This document shows positions 8,543-16,889 of a stretch of DNA of 64,000 bases, in pieces (the first letter of the stretch is position 1; each line of letters begins with the position of its first letter). Both the position numbers and the translations under genes were made by a program. The notes beneath the pieces were generated by a model, which was not told the origin of the DNA, searched no databases, and saw only the letters and a program-made list of their open reading frames with translations. This stretch comes from Fictibacillus phosphorivorans (GTDB lineage Bacteria; Bacillota; Bacilli; Bacillales; Fictibacillaceae): NCBI RefSeq assembly GCF_001619875.1, contig NZ_LRFC01000006.1, positions 1 to 64,000 of the forward strand. The letters are read 5' to 3'.

Positions 8543-9733
8543 ATGTCTGAAAAAAACTATCATAGTAGATTACTTGATATTAGTAAAAAGCTAGATCACG
8601 TCATTGAAAAGCTTAAGACAGGTTATATTGATCAAAAAAATCAACCGCCCTGGTTCTTCTGGCTGCTTCTTTCACCCTTTCGAGATCTAAAAACAGTCAG
8701 CAAGCTTCAAAAGGGAGTGAGCACCTTTCTTACAAGTGAATTTTTAATTCCGATTTTACCTCTGTTAGCAACAGTAGTCGGAATCCCGCTCTCTATTCCT
8801 TTTGACATCCCTGGATGGGTGTTGCCAGTATCTGCAGGTGTAATAGGTTATGGAGTAACGATGTATATCTATTTTAAGGAAATGTTAAACTTCAACAGTA
8901 AACACTTTCACTTAGGAGCTTATTCATCATTACGAAAGCAGGAATATGATATTTTCAAGCCGGCATTTTTGGATCCGGAAGGGGAATTTTATTTTAAAGG
9001 TGTATACGACTTCGTTACAGCTTCACAAAGCAGTCATACTACCGTAGAAAGGCTTATAAGAGAATACCTTCATACGGAGAAGACAAGTTATGAAGCTAAA
9101 ATTCGTAGTCTAGAAGATAAGATAAAAGATAATCAAGTAGATTTTGAGGAAAAGCTTAATGAAGTTAGTGAAAACTCAGAAGAGTTAACAAAGGAGCTCT
9201 ATGATTTTATTGATGGTCTAGTTGCGGATCAGAAAGCAACCGACCAAGAATTTGAATATGTCATAGAACTAATCAAAGATATAAACACACTGTTATTCAG
9301 GATTCATAATAAAGGAATGACAACTAAGGACCTTAATATTCTTACCGGGTTTACTCTATATGAACTAAAGGGAAGTAAGTTAGTACAAATAGAGGATGTA
9401 AACACATCTGGTGTATCACCAGATGTTATGGATTTAGATGATCCGAAATACAAAAATTACGGTGCAGTAAAAGTTATAAACGATAACTTAGACAAACCTA
9501 TATTTAATGCTCCGTATACGGGTCATATTGTTGTTTCTCATAAGATGAGAATTGATCAAGATGATACCTGGGTTTATAATTTTCACTTTGACGAATCCAA
9601 TACAAAAGCATGGCACTTTTTAGTAGAAAATGCTACACTTGAATCAAGAGAGATTTATAGATTAGTACATGCGCTCTGTCTATTGACTCTTGATTTCAAA
9701 GGTAAGAAACAGAAAGGGGCGGTTAGTCAATGA
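8543..9733 (+). CDS. Membrane protein with coiled coil
   Basis: 396 residues. The N-terminal amphipathic region is followed by two hydrophobic segments (about 66-86 and 91-112), then a long charged coiled coil (about 170-250) and a soluble C-terminal domain. Ribosome-binding site GAGGGGATT. The TGA overlaps the ATG of the next small gene (ATGA). No family recognised. A membrane sensor or anchoring protein is possible, but there is no direct evidence. Confidence 0.6.
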   Translation: MSEKNYHSRLLDISKKLDHVIEKLKTGYIDQKNQPPWFFWLLLSPFRDLKTVSKLQKGVSTFLTSEFLIPILPLLATVVGIPLSIPFDIPGWVLPVSAGVIGYGVTMYIYFKEMLNFNSKHFHLGAYSSLRKQEYDIFKPAFLDPEGEFYFKGVYDFVTASQSSHTTVERLIREYLHTEKTSYEAKIRSLEDKIKDNQVDFEEKLNEVSENSEELTKELYDFIDGLVADQKATDQEFEYVIELIKDINTLLFRIHNKGMTTKDLNILTGFTLYELKGSKLVQIEDVNTSGVSPDVMDLDDPKYKNYGAVKVINDNLDKPIFNAPYTGHIVVSHKMRIDQDDTWVYNFHFDESNTKAWHFLVENATLESREIYRLVHALCLLTLDFKGKKQKGAVSQ

Positions 9734-9885
9734 GACCAAAATCCGGTGTAGTTGAATTTAAAAGCCAACGGCAAATTAATGAAGACCGTCAACGAAAAAC
9801 GCAAGCTGAGTATGACAGACTTAAAAGAGAAGTTACGCGGATCTTAAGAAAAAACTACAAAATTGCCGAGAGTGTCGGTAAATAA
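9730..9885 (+). CDS. 51-residue basic helical protein
   Basis: ATGA overlap with the upstream gene and AAAGGGGCGG as ribosome-binding site. The peptide is rich in Arg, Lys and Gln and reads as one amphipathic helix. Coupling suggests it works with the membrane/coiled-coil protein. No family recognised. Confidence 0.6.
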   Translation: MRPKSGVVEFKSQRQINEDRQRKTQAEYDRLKREVTRILRKNYKIAESVGK

Positions 9886-9887
9886 TA

Positions 9888-9920
9888 AAAAAAGTGGGAG
9901 CAACTGCTTCCTCTTTTTTA
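9888..9920. terminator. Shared terminator between convergent genes
   Basis: AAAAAGTGGGAGC/GCTTCCTCTTTTTT imperfect stem with T run on the plus side. It overlaps the stop of the minus-strand gene that follows and can serve both directions. Confidence 0.65.
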
Positions 9921-10061
9921 TTTGCCATATAAATCCTTTCCTTTTTGTTTCAATTCATTGTATTTATCATTTTGTTCTTTCCTCTTCTTTTCTAGCTTTT
10001 CTTTACGGTTATCCAGATTGATTGGCCGGGGAATTCCGTTTAAATTAATCAACTTTCCCAT
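9918..10061 (-). CDS. 47-residue basic small protein
   Basis: Minus-strand ORF with an excellent ribosome-binding site (GGAGGTGG, 5-8 nt before ATG at 10061). The C-terminal half is a Lys/Glu-rich helix. It is convergent with 9730 and shares its terminator. No family recognised. Confidence 0.6.
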   Translation of the reverse strand: MGKLINLNGIPRPINLDNRKEKLEKKRKEQNDKYNELKQKGKDLYGK

Positions 10062-10215
10062 ATAACCACCTCCAGTAGCATCATTGCCAAAGGAACTCTT
10101 ATTATATTCAATATAGAATAAAAGGTCTTACTCTATTCCTCCTATTGTAAGGATAAGTTAAAAGATGGTAAATTCATCATAGGTGACAATTAAATAACGT
10201 ATAAGGGGTTACATT

Positions 10216-10758
10216 ATGATTTTGCATAGAAATGAAATAATGCAGCTGCTAGCTGAGAAGTATTATTACTTTTTAAATAGCCTTCCATTTGATGATGATA
10301 TTTATATGACTGGTATGGGTGAAGCTCGGAGAAAGTTCTTAGCAAATCTGCATATCACTGTTATGAAAAAGCAGTTACCACCTAAGTATAATGATTGGCG
10401 CTTTTCTTCAGATTATGTAAGTGAACAGGCTTTAAAGCATCTTAAATTAGGAAAATGGGATAGCAATACTTTGCAATATGATCACATGGTACCTAAATCT
10501 GATTACATAAGAAAAGTATGTGAAGCAGCTGCCAAAAATGGCACTCTAACTATTCAGTTTATATATGAAAACTTACTTAAAAATCTATGGGTAGCAACTA
10601 TACATACTGAAGAAAATAATCTTTTAAGTAAATTAGGCTTACGAAATAAGATGCCTCTTGATTGGGATGGATTCAACATCTTTGCTCGATATGAAAAGGC
10701 TGGAATTGAGCTAATCGAGCATGATAAAAGCTATTTATATGTGCACATAGACAGATAA
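10216..10758 (+). CDS. HNH-like protein, uncertain
   Basis: 180 residues. A YDHMVPK segment (about residues 90-96) followed by a conserved-looking stretch ending EENNLL resembles the DH...N layout of HNH/ββα-metal endonuclease relatives, but the second metal ligand is not clear. The ATG follows AAGGGG. It may instead be an unrelated helical protein. Confidence 0.45.
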   Translation: MILHRNEIMQLLAEKYYYFLNSLPFDDDIYMTGMGEARRKFLANLHITVMKKQLPPKYNDWRFSSDYVSEQALKHLKLGKWDSNTLQYDHMVPKSDYIRKVCEAAAKNGTLTIQFIYENLLKNLWVATIHTEENNLLSKLGLRNKMPLDWDGFNIFARYEKAGIELIEHDKSYLYVHIDR

Positions 10759-10789
10759 TGAAAAATTGAATATTAAAGGAGAAATTTTA

Positions 10790-11311
10790 ATGGTTAAAAA
10801 ATTAGCCACTGCTATATTGTTAAGCAGTTTACTATTCGGCTGTTCAGCTGAGGATCCCCCTGGACAAAAGGAAGTAGAATCATCTTCTGTAGAGAAAACA
10901 AAAGAAATTACAAAAGAAGAGAAAAACGCTTATGTTAACGAGCTTTTAGATGTGAATATGATATGGATTTCTGTATTAGAAGACTTTGAAAGTTTTATTC
11001 AAGGGCGTTCTCCATACGAAGTAAAGAGATATCCCGCTCTAATGGATGAGTTAGAAGCAATTATGGCACGTATAGAAGATGAAATGGTACCAGCATTTGA
11101 TACTTTGGGATTTCCTCCTTCGAAAGATTTAGAACCATTATACAAAGTAGAATCGGATTATGTGAATGAAGCGGAGGAAATAGCCAGACTACTTCCAGAA
11201 GCTGTTTCTGGTGATGCCAATATGAAAGCTCAATTGAAAGAGCGGCTTTCTCATATGAAGGAAATGTCCAGCGAAATATCAGATATTGTTTCTTCGTTAG
11301 AACTTAAATAA
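10790..11311 (+). CDS. Lipoprotein
   Basis: 173 residues. I chose ATG 10790 because AAAGGAG sits 8 nt upstream and the product then begins with a textbook signal: MVKK, a hydrophobic core, and the lipobox LLFGC. The mature part is acidic and helical, with a low-complexity Glu/Lys stretch after the Cys. It would be anchored on the outer face of the cell membrane. No domain recognised. Confidence 0.75.
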   Translation: MVKKLATAILLSSLLFGCSAEDPPGQKEVESSSVEKTKEITKEEKNAYVNELLDVNMIWISVLEDFESFIQGRSPYEVKRYPALMDELEAIMARIEDEMVPAFDTLGFPPSKDLEPLYKVESDYVNEAEEIARLLPEAVSGDANMKAQLKERLSHMKEMSSEISDIVSSLELK

Positions 11312-11334
11312 TTAACGTAAGAGCAGCTTAATAA

Positions 11335-11385
11335 AGACAACACTTTTGATCATTAATAATGGACGTAAAAGTGTTGTCTTATTTA
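11335..11385 (+). terminator. Strong intrinsic terminator
   Basis: 13-bp stem AGACAACACTTTT/AAAAGTGTTGTCT followed by TATTT. It isolates the lipoprotein gene from the iteron region. Confidence 0.85.
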
Positions 11386-11501
11386 ATCCGACAGATTATA
11401 TATGTTTTGTTTGTTTTACAATACATATTTTTAAATGATATAAACCTTTTATATGTTTTCGTGAAACCTGTTCCCTTGTTGGAGTAAGGAATAAGTATAT
11501 A

Positions 11502-11831
11502 AACTATAACAGAAACAGGGTTAAGTCTAGCAAATTCAGGGTTATCTATAACAAAAACAGGGTTAAATCTATCGAATTCAGGGTGTGAATTATATCAAAA
11601 ACAGGGTGAAGAATAGCAGAATCAGGGTTGCATCAGCAACTATAACAAAAACAGGGCGAACTATAACAGATACAGGGTTAAGGAACCTACAATGTTTTTG
11701 GCTACAAAAACCCTATAATATAGCTTTTATAACAAAAACAGGGTCTGAAATATAGCAGAAACAGGGTAATTTTGATTTAAGCTTGAAATTTACTATAACA
11801 AAAACAGGGTGAACTATAACAAAAACAGGGA
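11502..11831 (+). repeat. Iteron array, 12 direct repeats (origin of the RepB replicon)
   Basis: About 12 direct copies of a 17-bp repeat with consensus TATAACAAAAACAGGGT, for example at 11504, 11548, 11640, 11729 and 11814. Some copies are degenerate (TAGCAAATTCAGGGT). Spacing is close to two helical turns in clusters. The array lies directly upstream of a Rep_3 initiator gene, the usual arrangement of iteron-regulated plasmids, where it serves as initiator binding site and copy-number control. The stretch 11386-11500 upstream is AT-rich and could be the melting region. Confidence 0.9.
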
Positions 11832-11913
11832 CTTGAAGCGTATACTCAACAAGCGCATAATAAGACATAGGAATACATAGACAGACAAAATTTAGCAGGG
11901 CAGGTGACATATT

Positions 11914-13053
11914 GTGGGTGAACCAAAAAAGAATTTGATCACTAAATCCAACTCTTTGATAGAAGCGAACTATAAGTTAGGGGAGTTGGAACAAAAAATC
12001 ATCTGGCTATTAGCAAGCCGTATACAACCAAGTGATAAAGAGTTTAAAACTTACACACTTCGTATAAAGGAATTTACTGATTTATTAGGCCTTACTAGTA
12101 AATCAAAGTATAGTGAAATCGAGCAGATTACTCTAGGTTTAATGCAGAAGGTCTTTCAAATCAAGACTGAGTATAAAACAGAACAAATCAGCTGGTTAAG
12201 CTATGTTGCTTATAATAAAAAGAGCGGGACGGTGGATCTCAGAATCGATCCTAGCTTAAAGCCTTTCCTGATTGAGCTTAAAGAGTGCTTCACTAGTTAC
12301 CGTATCGAAAACATCCTTCAGCTGAAAGGACAGTATACGATTCGTATCTATGAAATGTTAAAGCAGTATGAAAAGATCAAAGAGCGGACCTTTAAGGTAG
12401 ATGAAATTAAAGAAAAGCTTTGTGTAGGGGATATGTATCCTCAATATGGAAGCTTCAAGCAAAGGGTATTAAAACCCGCTCAGAAGGAACTTAAGAAGAA
12501 GACAGATATCAGTTTTGAACTTGAAGAAATCAAGACCGGCAGAAAAGTAGATACTGTAAAGTTCATCATAAAAAAGAATAAAAACTCCATGAAGTCTCAC
12601 CAATTAAGCTTGTTTGAAGGACAGAAGGACGAGGATATCAAACACTCTCTTCAAAAGCATGGAATCCAAGTATCGGATGCTACATTAAACAAATGGGCGG
12701 AATATGACAAGGAAAGAGTTATAGAAGTAATCAACTACACATCTGAACAAGACAATATACATAATCCTATCGGCTTGATCACGTACCTCTTAGAGAATGA
12801 ATGGAGACCTGAAGTGAATGTAGAAAGTAAGGATTCACCAGTCACCAAAGAAATGAAAAGATTCCAAGAAGAACTGGTTAATTCTACACTTCCTTATTAT
12901 TTAATGGAAAATGACTTCTTGGAACAGCTAACTCAGAATTTGGATGTATCAAAAGATGAAGCGGCTTCCTTATTAAATGAATATAAGGATATGTTTTCTG
13001 CTGATGTAATCTCTGAACTAAAGAAGAAGAGAAAAAAGAAGAGCTGGAGATAA
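11914..13053 (+). CDS. repB: Replication initiator, Rep_3/RepB family
   Basis: 379 residues starting at GTG after GCAGGTGA. The N-terminus (KSNSLIEANYKLGELEQKI) and the following winged-helix region match Rep_3 initiators, which bind iterons and load the host replisome. The iterons lie just upstream. At residues 230-234 there is a perfect clamp-binding consensus QLSLF, between the DNA-binding domains and a C-terminal helical extension (about residues 245-379) that many Rep_3 proteins lack. Autoregulation through the iterons is likely. Confidence 0.9.
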   Translation: MGEPKKNLITKSNSLIEANYKLGELEQKIIWLLASRIQPSDKEFKTYTLRIKEFTDLLGLTSKSKYSEIEQITLGLMQKVFQIKTEYKTEQISWLSYVAYNKKSGTVDLRIDPSLKPFLIELKECFTSYRIENILQLKGQYTIRIYEMLKQYEKIKERTFKVDEIKEKLCVGDMYPQYGSFKQRVLKPAQKELKKKTDISFELEEIKTGRKVDTVKFIIKKNKNSMKSHQLSLFEGQKDEDIKHSLQKHGIQVSDATLNKWAEYDKERVIEVINYTSEQDNIHNPIGLITYLLENEWRPEVNVESKDSPVTKEMKRFQEELVNSTLPYYLMENDFLEQLTQNLDVSKDEAASLLNEYKDMFSADVISELKKKRKKKSWR

Positions 13054-13094
13054 TCGTAAAAGATGGATATAACCAGATTAAAAGGAAAAATAAG

Positions 13095-13123
13095 TTGATA
13101 AAAAACTGAATAAATAGTAATAT
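13095..13123 (+). promoter_or_regulatory. Promoter of leader A2
   Basis: TTGATA (13095), 17-nt spacer, TAATAT (13118); the T-rich leader follows. Confidence 0.5.
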
Positions 13124-13300
13124 TATGCCATAAGTATTTTTGATTTTTTAATTTTTGTGCAACCATTTGGTTAGCGGGTATGATATTAAACGTATGCGTT
13201 CTTTGGAACGATTCTAAACACATTTTTATGTGTCTATTAGAGTCTTTCTAAAGGGCGCTTTTTTGCGTTTTAATATAAAAAACTTTAGAAGGATAGGTGG
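13124..13300 (+). promoter_or_regulatory. Structured leader, family A copy 2
   Basis: T-rich tract (13136-13157), then the box GC-AACC-ATTT-GGTT-A-GCGGG (13159-13178), ATTAAAC, the long terminator, and the box TATAAAAAACTTTAGAAGG immediately before the ribosome-binding site of the gene at 13306. Confidence 0.65.
13196..13264 (+). terminator. Long leader terminator, family A copy 2
   Basis: Outer GCG-CTTT/AAAG-CGC, middle GATTCTAA/TTAGAGTC and inner ACACA/TGTGT stems, ending in six T. It has the same three-segment architecture as the other copies, with different base pairs. Confidence 0.75.
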
Positions 13301-13305
13301 TAAAA

Positions 13306-13653
13306 ATGGCAGTCACAATGTCAGAGTTATTCGGTACAAAAAATGTAATTGAGGATTGTAGGCAGCAAACAAAAATGATTGGTTCAAATGACAGAACTCG
13401 CATCTCAGCTGAAATTCTTTTAAAAAATGGAGATCGTCGCATTTATCGTGCAAAGTCCCTTACTCAAAAGAACGCTAAACGTGAAGTTGTATCATTTGTT
13501 GCTGCAGTCGAAAGAGCTACTGGTGAAAAGGTCATTTGGAGATTCAAAGGAGAAGAAACGTATCAATTCAGTACGAATTTTACGTCTCAACCTTCTTTAT
13601 TCCAAAAGGCTAAAAAGTCATTATTAGATTATTTCTTTCCGATTGAAGATTAA
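13306..13653 (+). CDS. Small unknown protein with QPSLF motif
   Basis: 115 residues. ATG 13306 is preferred to GTG 13297, which lies in the ribosome-binding site GGATAGGTGG. The N-terminal half is probably a small alpha/beta fold. Near the C-terminus QPSLF (13588-13602) resembles the sliding-clamp binding motif. It precedes the radC remnant and ssb, so a role in DNA processing is plausible but inferred. Expression is presumably controlled by leader A2. Confidence 0.6.
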   Translation: MAVTMSELFGTKNVIEDCRQQTKMIGSNDRTRISAEILLKNGDRRIYRAKSLTQKNAKREVVSFVAAVERATGEKVIWRFKGEETYQFSTNFTSQPSLFQKAKKSLLDYFFPIED

Positions 13654-13656
13654 GGG

Positions 13657-13692
13657 GCTTGCATTAAAAAACTTTAAGAAAGGGTGTTTTCA
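13657..13692 (+). promoter_or_regulatory. Recurrent 5'-UTR box upstream of the radC remnant
   Basis: GGGGCTTGCATTAAAAAACTTTAAGAAAGGG, one of the copies of the box found before several genes in the window. Here it precedes a broken gene (ATG 13693 reads only 11 codons). Confidence 0.45.
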
Positions 13693-13735
13693 ATGAAAAA
13701 GCAGATCGTCGATGCAAAAATTGCGTAATTTAACG

Positions 13736-13875
13736 AAATAACCAGGTATTTGCGAAGACAGTGATGTTACGAAACGTCTTGTCGAATAGGTAAAATGGTT
13801 GGGATTGATGTCCTTAATCACATTATTGTTGGACAAAACAGACACATTTCATTAAAAGAAAAGGGGTATTTGTAA
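13736..13875 (+). pseudogene. radC: radC remnant (C-terminal fragment, frameshifted)
   Basis: The frame at 13742-13786 reads [15 protein letters not shown] and, one frame over, 13789-13872 reads [15 protein letters not shown] then a run ending SLKEKGYL. Together these match the end of the RadC/JAB domain (the usual PSxxDxxVTKRLVEAGK...LDHIIIG...SLKEKG). Two bases (TA, 13787-13788) stand where a codon is expected, so there is a 1-nt deletion. The catalytic HNHPSG part is missing or scrambled. The TAA stop overlaps the ssb start (TAATG). Confidence 0.75.
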
Positions 13876-14399
13876 TGTTAAATAAAGTACAGTTCATTGG
13901 TCGTCTTACGAAAGATCCACAAACTGCTGGTAATCAAGATAATCCTGTAACTACTTTCAAAATTGCTGTTAATCGTCCTTACACGAATCAGCAAAATGAA
14001 AGAGAAGCGGATTTTATCCTTATCAAAGCCTTTAAAAATAAGAATTTAGCTCAAAATTGTGCTAATTACCTTCAAAAAGGTTCTCTTGTTTATGTAGAGG
14101 CAAAAGTCAAAACCGGTTCTTTTCAGGATAGAAACGACAACAATAAAACGGTTTATACAACTGATTTTATTGCTGAAGATGTTAAGTTTTTAAGTCCTAC
14201 TAATGGAAACGGCAATGGGAACGGAAATCAAAATAATAACAACCAGAATAACAATAACCGTTCTAACAATAACCAAAATAACAATTTTAATAACAACCAA
14301 AACAAAAATAATTTCAATGATGATCCGTTTGCTGGAGACTATGGCAATCAATATGATGGTCCAGATCCATTTTCTAACGGTGACTTCGGAAACTATTAA
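13875..14399 (+). CDS. ssb: Single-stranded DNA-binding protein
   Basis: 174 residues. An N-terminal OB fold (residues 1-105; starts MLNKVQFIGRLTKDP) matches bacterial SSB. An Asn/Gln-rich linker follows (about 110-155). The C-terminus ends GDFGNY and lacks the canonical acidic DDDxPF tip; shorter related stretches NDDPF and PDPF occur internally. The ATG overlaps the stop of the decayed radC, with AAAAGGGG upstream. It coats single-stranded DNA during plasmid replication or transfer. The altered tip may change which host proteins it recruits. Confidence 0.92.
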   Translation: MLNKVQFIGRLTKDPQTAGNQDNPVTTFKIAVNRPYTNQQNEREADFILIKAFKNKNLAQNCANYLQKGSLVYVEAKVKTGSFQDRNDNNKTVYTTDFIAEDVKFLSPTNGNGNGNGNQNNNNQNNNNRSNNNQNNNFNNNQNKNNFNDDPFAGDYGNQYDGPDPFSNGDFGNY

Positions 14400-14413
14400 T
14401 CGGTTTGGTTAAA

Positions 14414-14451
14414 CAAAAGCGTTCATTCTTTTATAGAGTGAGCGCTTTTTA
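14414..14451 (+). terminator. ssb terminator
   Basis: AAGCGTTCATTC/GAGTGAGCGCTT stem with T run. It is followed by ATTAAAA and the next ribosome-binding site, a recurring junction pattern in this window. Confidence 0.8.
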
Positions 14452-14477
14452 TTATTAAAATTCGGGAGGTAACTTTT

Positions 14478-14885
14478 ATGCAATATCATGTTATTAGCTT
14501 AGAGAATAACGAAATTAAATGTTCGGATGGTCCAGAAGGGGTTAGAGAGTTTTTGGAAGACCTTTTTTATCTGAAGTTTGATTTTAATCCTATGCTGCAA
14601 GATAACGATGAATCGGGAGAATTAGAAGTTTATCTTCATACTGACACTTATGATGAATGCGGTGAAGAACAACTTAACAAATTAGATGAGCTCGGTATAA
14701 CGGAATGTGATTCACTTCAAACAATCTGTAACTTATTAGGGATAAAGATTGATAAGTTTTCTAAAGATGAAATAGCTTCCTGTACTGTTTGTAAAACAAG
14801 TTATCACGAAAACGAAATCAATATGGTTGATTATGATGTTGACGTTTGTACTACGTGTGAGCCTGCTTATAAAACATCTGTTTAA
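14478..14885 (+). CDS. Unknown protein with C-terminal zinc ribbon
   Basis: 135 acidic residues. The C-terminal part has CTVC about 20 residues before CTTC, a four-Cys zinc ribbon. Ribosome-binding site GGGAGG. No family recognised. Confidence 0.65.
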   Translation: MQYHVISLENNEIKCSDGPEGVREFLEDLFYLKFDFNPMLQDNDESGELEVYLHTDTYDECGEEQLNKLDELGITECDSLQTICNLLGIKIDKFSKDEIASCTVCKTSYHENEINMVDYDVDVCTTCEPAYKTSV

Positions 14886-14892
14886 AAGAGAA

Positions 14893-14928
14893 CGAAAGGT
14901 GGAGTAATCTACCTTTCTTTTATTTTTC
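14893..14928 (+). terminator. Intrinsic terminator
   Basis: GAAAGGTGGA/TCTACCTTTC with a short loop, then TTTTATTTTT. Confidence 0.75.
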
Positions 14929-14962
14929 TAAATCAAATACTACTTAACTAGGAGGATACTCA

Positions 14963-16039
14963 ATGAGTCATATCGGTAACAAAATAAAGAGCGGGTTTTT
15001 CGCGACTCCGGAACTGCAAGGAGAATTCTTAACAAAATTGCTTGAAGTGAAGGGGAATGGTGTTTGGTTAGATCCAACGTGTGGAGAAGGAGTTATCCTT
15101 AACCAACTTGCAGCTGCCCATCAATCTGAAGATTGTATCATTTCCACTTATGGAGTTGAACTAGACAAGAGACGAGCTGAAAAAGCTAGTACGTTGCTGA
15201 ATCATTGTATTAATGCTCCTATTGAGAGCATGGTTATACAAAATGACGCGGTTTCCCTCTTGTATCTAAATCCCCCATATGATTTTACTATGAAAGCTAT
15301 GGATGATGAATCAGCAGACAGAAAAGAGTGGCAGGAACTTGCACGTAATAGCCGCTACCTTAAAGAAAAAGGACTAATGATTTATGTTATCCCTTCTTAT
15401 CGTTATGCAGATAAACGGATAGCACGATTTTTAGCGACTCATTTCTTTAATGTCGGTATTATGCGATTTTCTGATGAAGACTATGATGATTTCCGCCAGT
15501 GTATTTTTATCGGTAACAAAAAAAGCGGAAAGCATAAGGAGTTTAATCAAAAGCTTTTCGACTTCCTGGTTCAAATGGAATCAGATGATTTTGTTATGGA
15601 GAAGGTTAGTCCTATCAATCTATTTGTTAATGCAAATAAGAAATGGACAGTACCTACAGGAATCGAAGAATTAAAGACGTTTTATACGAAGCTAGTAAAC
15701 AAATCTGACAATGTTGAAGCTATTCGGCATTCTAAAGGTTTCAATGCCTTTATCAGCCGTTCTAAGCCTAAACAACTTGTGATAGGTGGTAATCCTATAC
15801 TCCCGTTGAACCAAGGCCAGTTGGCCCTCCTGCTTGCGAGCGGTGCCGTCAATGGAGAGATTGGTAGAGATGAAAACTATCACCTCGTACAAGGTTTAGA
15901 GATTGTTTCAAAGGTAACAGAGGAAGAAAAAAAGACCCATGATAATGGTTCTACTTCCACTGTCACAAAAACTCGTACAAAACGTGAAGTTTCCGTCAAA
16001 ATAATAAACCCTTCCGGCTTAGTCCGAAAGCTAGTTTAA
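14963..16039 (+). CDS. DUF6094-like N6-adenine-type methyltransferase
   Basis: 358 residues. SAM-binding motif I LDPTCGEG (about residues 33-40) and the catalytic motif LNPPYDF (about 106-112) are diagnostic of amino-methyltransferases of the gamma-like layout. The N-terminal GxFATP segment also fits. A GQLALLLASG stretch toward the C-terminus seems to belong to the fold rather than being a free clamp motif. No restriction partner is nearby, so it is an orphan, possibly anti-restriction or regulatory. AGGAGG ribosome-binding site. Confidence 0.75.
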   Translation: MSHIGNKIKSGFFATPELQGEFLTKLLEVKGNGVWLDPTCGEGVILNQLAAAHQSEDCIISTYGVELDKRRAEKASTLLNHCINAPIESMVIQNDAVSLLYLNPPYDFTMKAMDDESADRKEWQELARNSRYLKEKGLMIYVIPSYRYADKRIARFLATHFFNVGIMRFSDEDYDDFRQCIFIGNKKSGKHKEFNQKLFDFLVQMESDDFVMEKVSPINLFVNANKKWTVPTGIEELKTFYTKLVNKSDNVEAIRHSKGFNAFISRSKPKQLVIGGNPILPLNQGQLALLLASGAVNGEIGRDENYHLVQGLEIVSKVTEEEKKTHDNGSTSTVTKTRTKREVSVKIINPSGLVRKLV

Positions 16040-16078
16040 GAGTAAAAACACTACTAAAGGTAATGGGGGATTTGTAAA

Positions 16079-16459
16079 ATGACTAATTACACATTCACAG
16101 ACAGCAGCGTAAAGCTTGCTGATTTAGAAGAAAACAAATGGTATTACGTTGAGCCGGGCAGAGATTATTCCAATGAAGTAACAGGAGTGAAAATTTCTGA
16201 AAACAAGGTTTTCGTTCAATATATCGGCGGAGAATTCGACCAACCTTTTGAATTTTGGTTTGAATATAGTCCAGATGCTTTGAATGAATTTTGGCAATAC
16301 GAATTCCGAGAAGAATATCCGCTTGAATTTGGTTGGGAAGTTGATGATCTCGATTGGGTGAATCAAATATCTTCTACACCTTATACCATGCTTAATGACC
16401 TTAAATATTCCTGTAAATACGCAGGTTTGGTAGAACGCGAGGTAAACGGTAATGAATGA
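16079..16459 (+). CDS. Unknown acidic protein, 126 residues
   Basis: ATG after GGGGGAT. Rich in Trp, Tyr, Phe and acidic residues; no recognised motif. The TGA lies just inside the next ATG (overlap of a few bases), so the two genes are coupled. Confidence 0.55.
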   Translation: MTNYTFTDSSVKLADLEENKWYYVEPGRDYSNEVTGVKISENKVFVQYIGGEFDQPFEFWFEYSPDALNEFWQYEFREEYPLEFGWEVDDLDWVNQISSTPYTMLNDLKYSCKYAGLVEREVNGNE

Positions 16460-16877
16460 TAACGAAAAGCTATTGAAGGGGTTTAAAAAGATAATTGATC
16501 AGCGCAACTTAAGTAGTATGAATTTGTTCCTCTATACGTTCTTTACTTCGCATTGTAGTTTCATTGCACATTACAACGTATATGGATTCAAAGCACATTA
16601 TAGTGGCCACAACTTCCTTGAGTTTCTGCAACATTTTACAAATCCACCCTATTATTTGTTTTTTAACAATGACCAGGAGGATTTAATCAGGGATATGATA
16701 GATTACGCTAAAGAAAAAGAGTCAGCCATTCTATTCGAGTTTGAGAATCAAGGACTCAATAGTAAATTGAAAATGCTTCAACAGCTGGCAAGTGAATTAG
16801 GATATGACATAAAACCAAACAAAAATCGAGCAATCCCGCTCTTCATTGATTCTAATGGACAGTTTGCGTTGCTTTAA
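16452..16877 (+). CDS. Unknown protein ending in clamp-like QFALL
   Basis: 141 residues, overlapping the previous gene. Helical in the second half. The last residues, GQFALL, fit the Q-x-x-L-L shape of sliding-clamp binding peptides and match the position of such motifs in other genes here. No enzyme motif recognised. Confidence 0.55.
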   Translation: MNDNEKLLKGFKKIIDQRNLSSMNLFLYTFFTSHCSFIAHYNVYGFKAHYSGHNFLEFLQHFTNPPYYLFFNNDQEDLIRDMIDYAKEKESAILFEFENQGLNSKLKMLQQLASELGYDIKPNKNRAIPLFIDSNGQFALL

Positions 16878-16889
16878 GACTGGGGAAAG

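Noticed and set aside
11502-11831. Repeat array as CRISPR
   Set aside because: Repeats are short, degenerate and unevenly spaced, with no unique spacers of constant length and no cas genes. The Rep_3 gene directly downstream makes them iterons.
13588-13645. PCNA-type PIP box (LLDYFF) in the 13306 protein
   Set aside because: The Gln is missing and bacteria use DnaN, so the likeness to the eukaryotic motif is taken as chance; the QPSLF beside it is kept.
13693-13728. 11-codon ORF after the 5'-UTR box
   Set aside because: It starts at what was probably the beginning of the decayed radC region and stops at once; no sign of selection.
15815-15840. QLALLL in the DUF6094-like methyltransferase as a clamp motif
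   Set aside because: It lies in a hydrophobic, probably folded segment followed by ASG, not at a free terminus.
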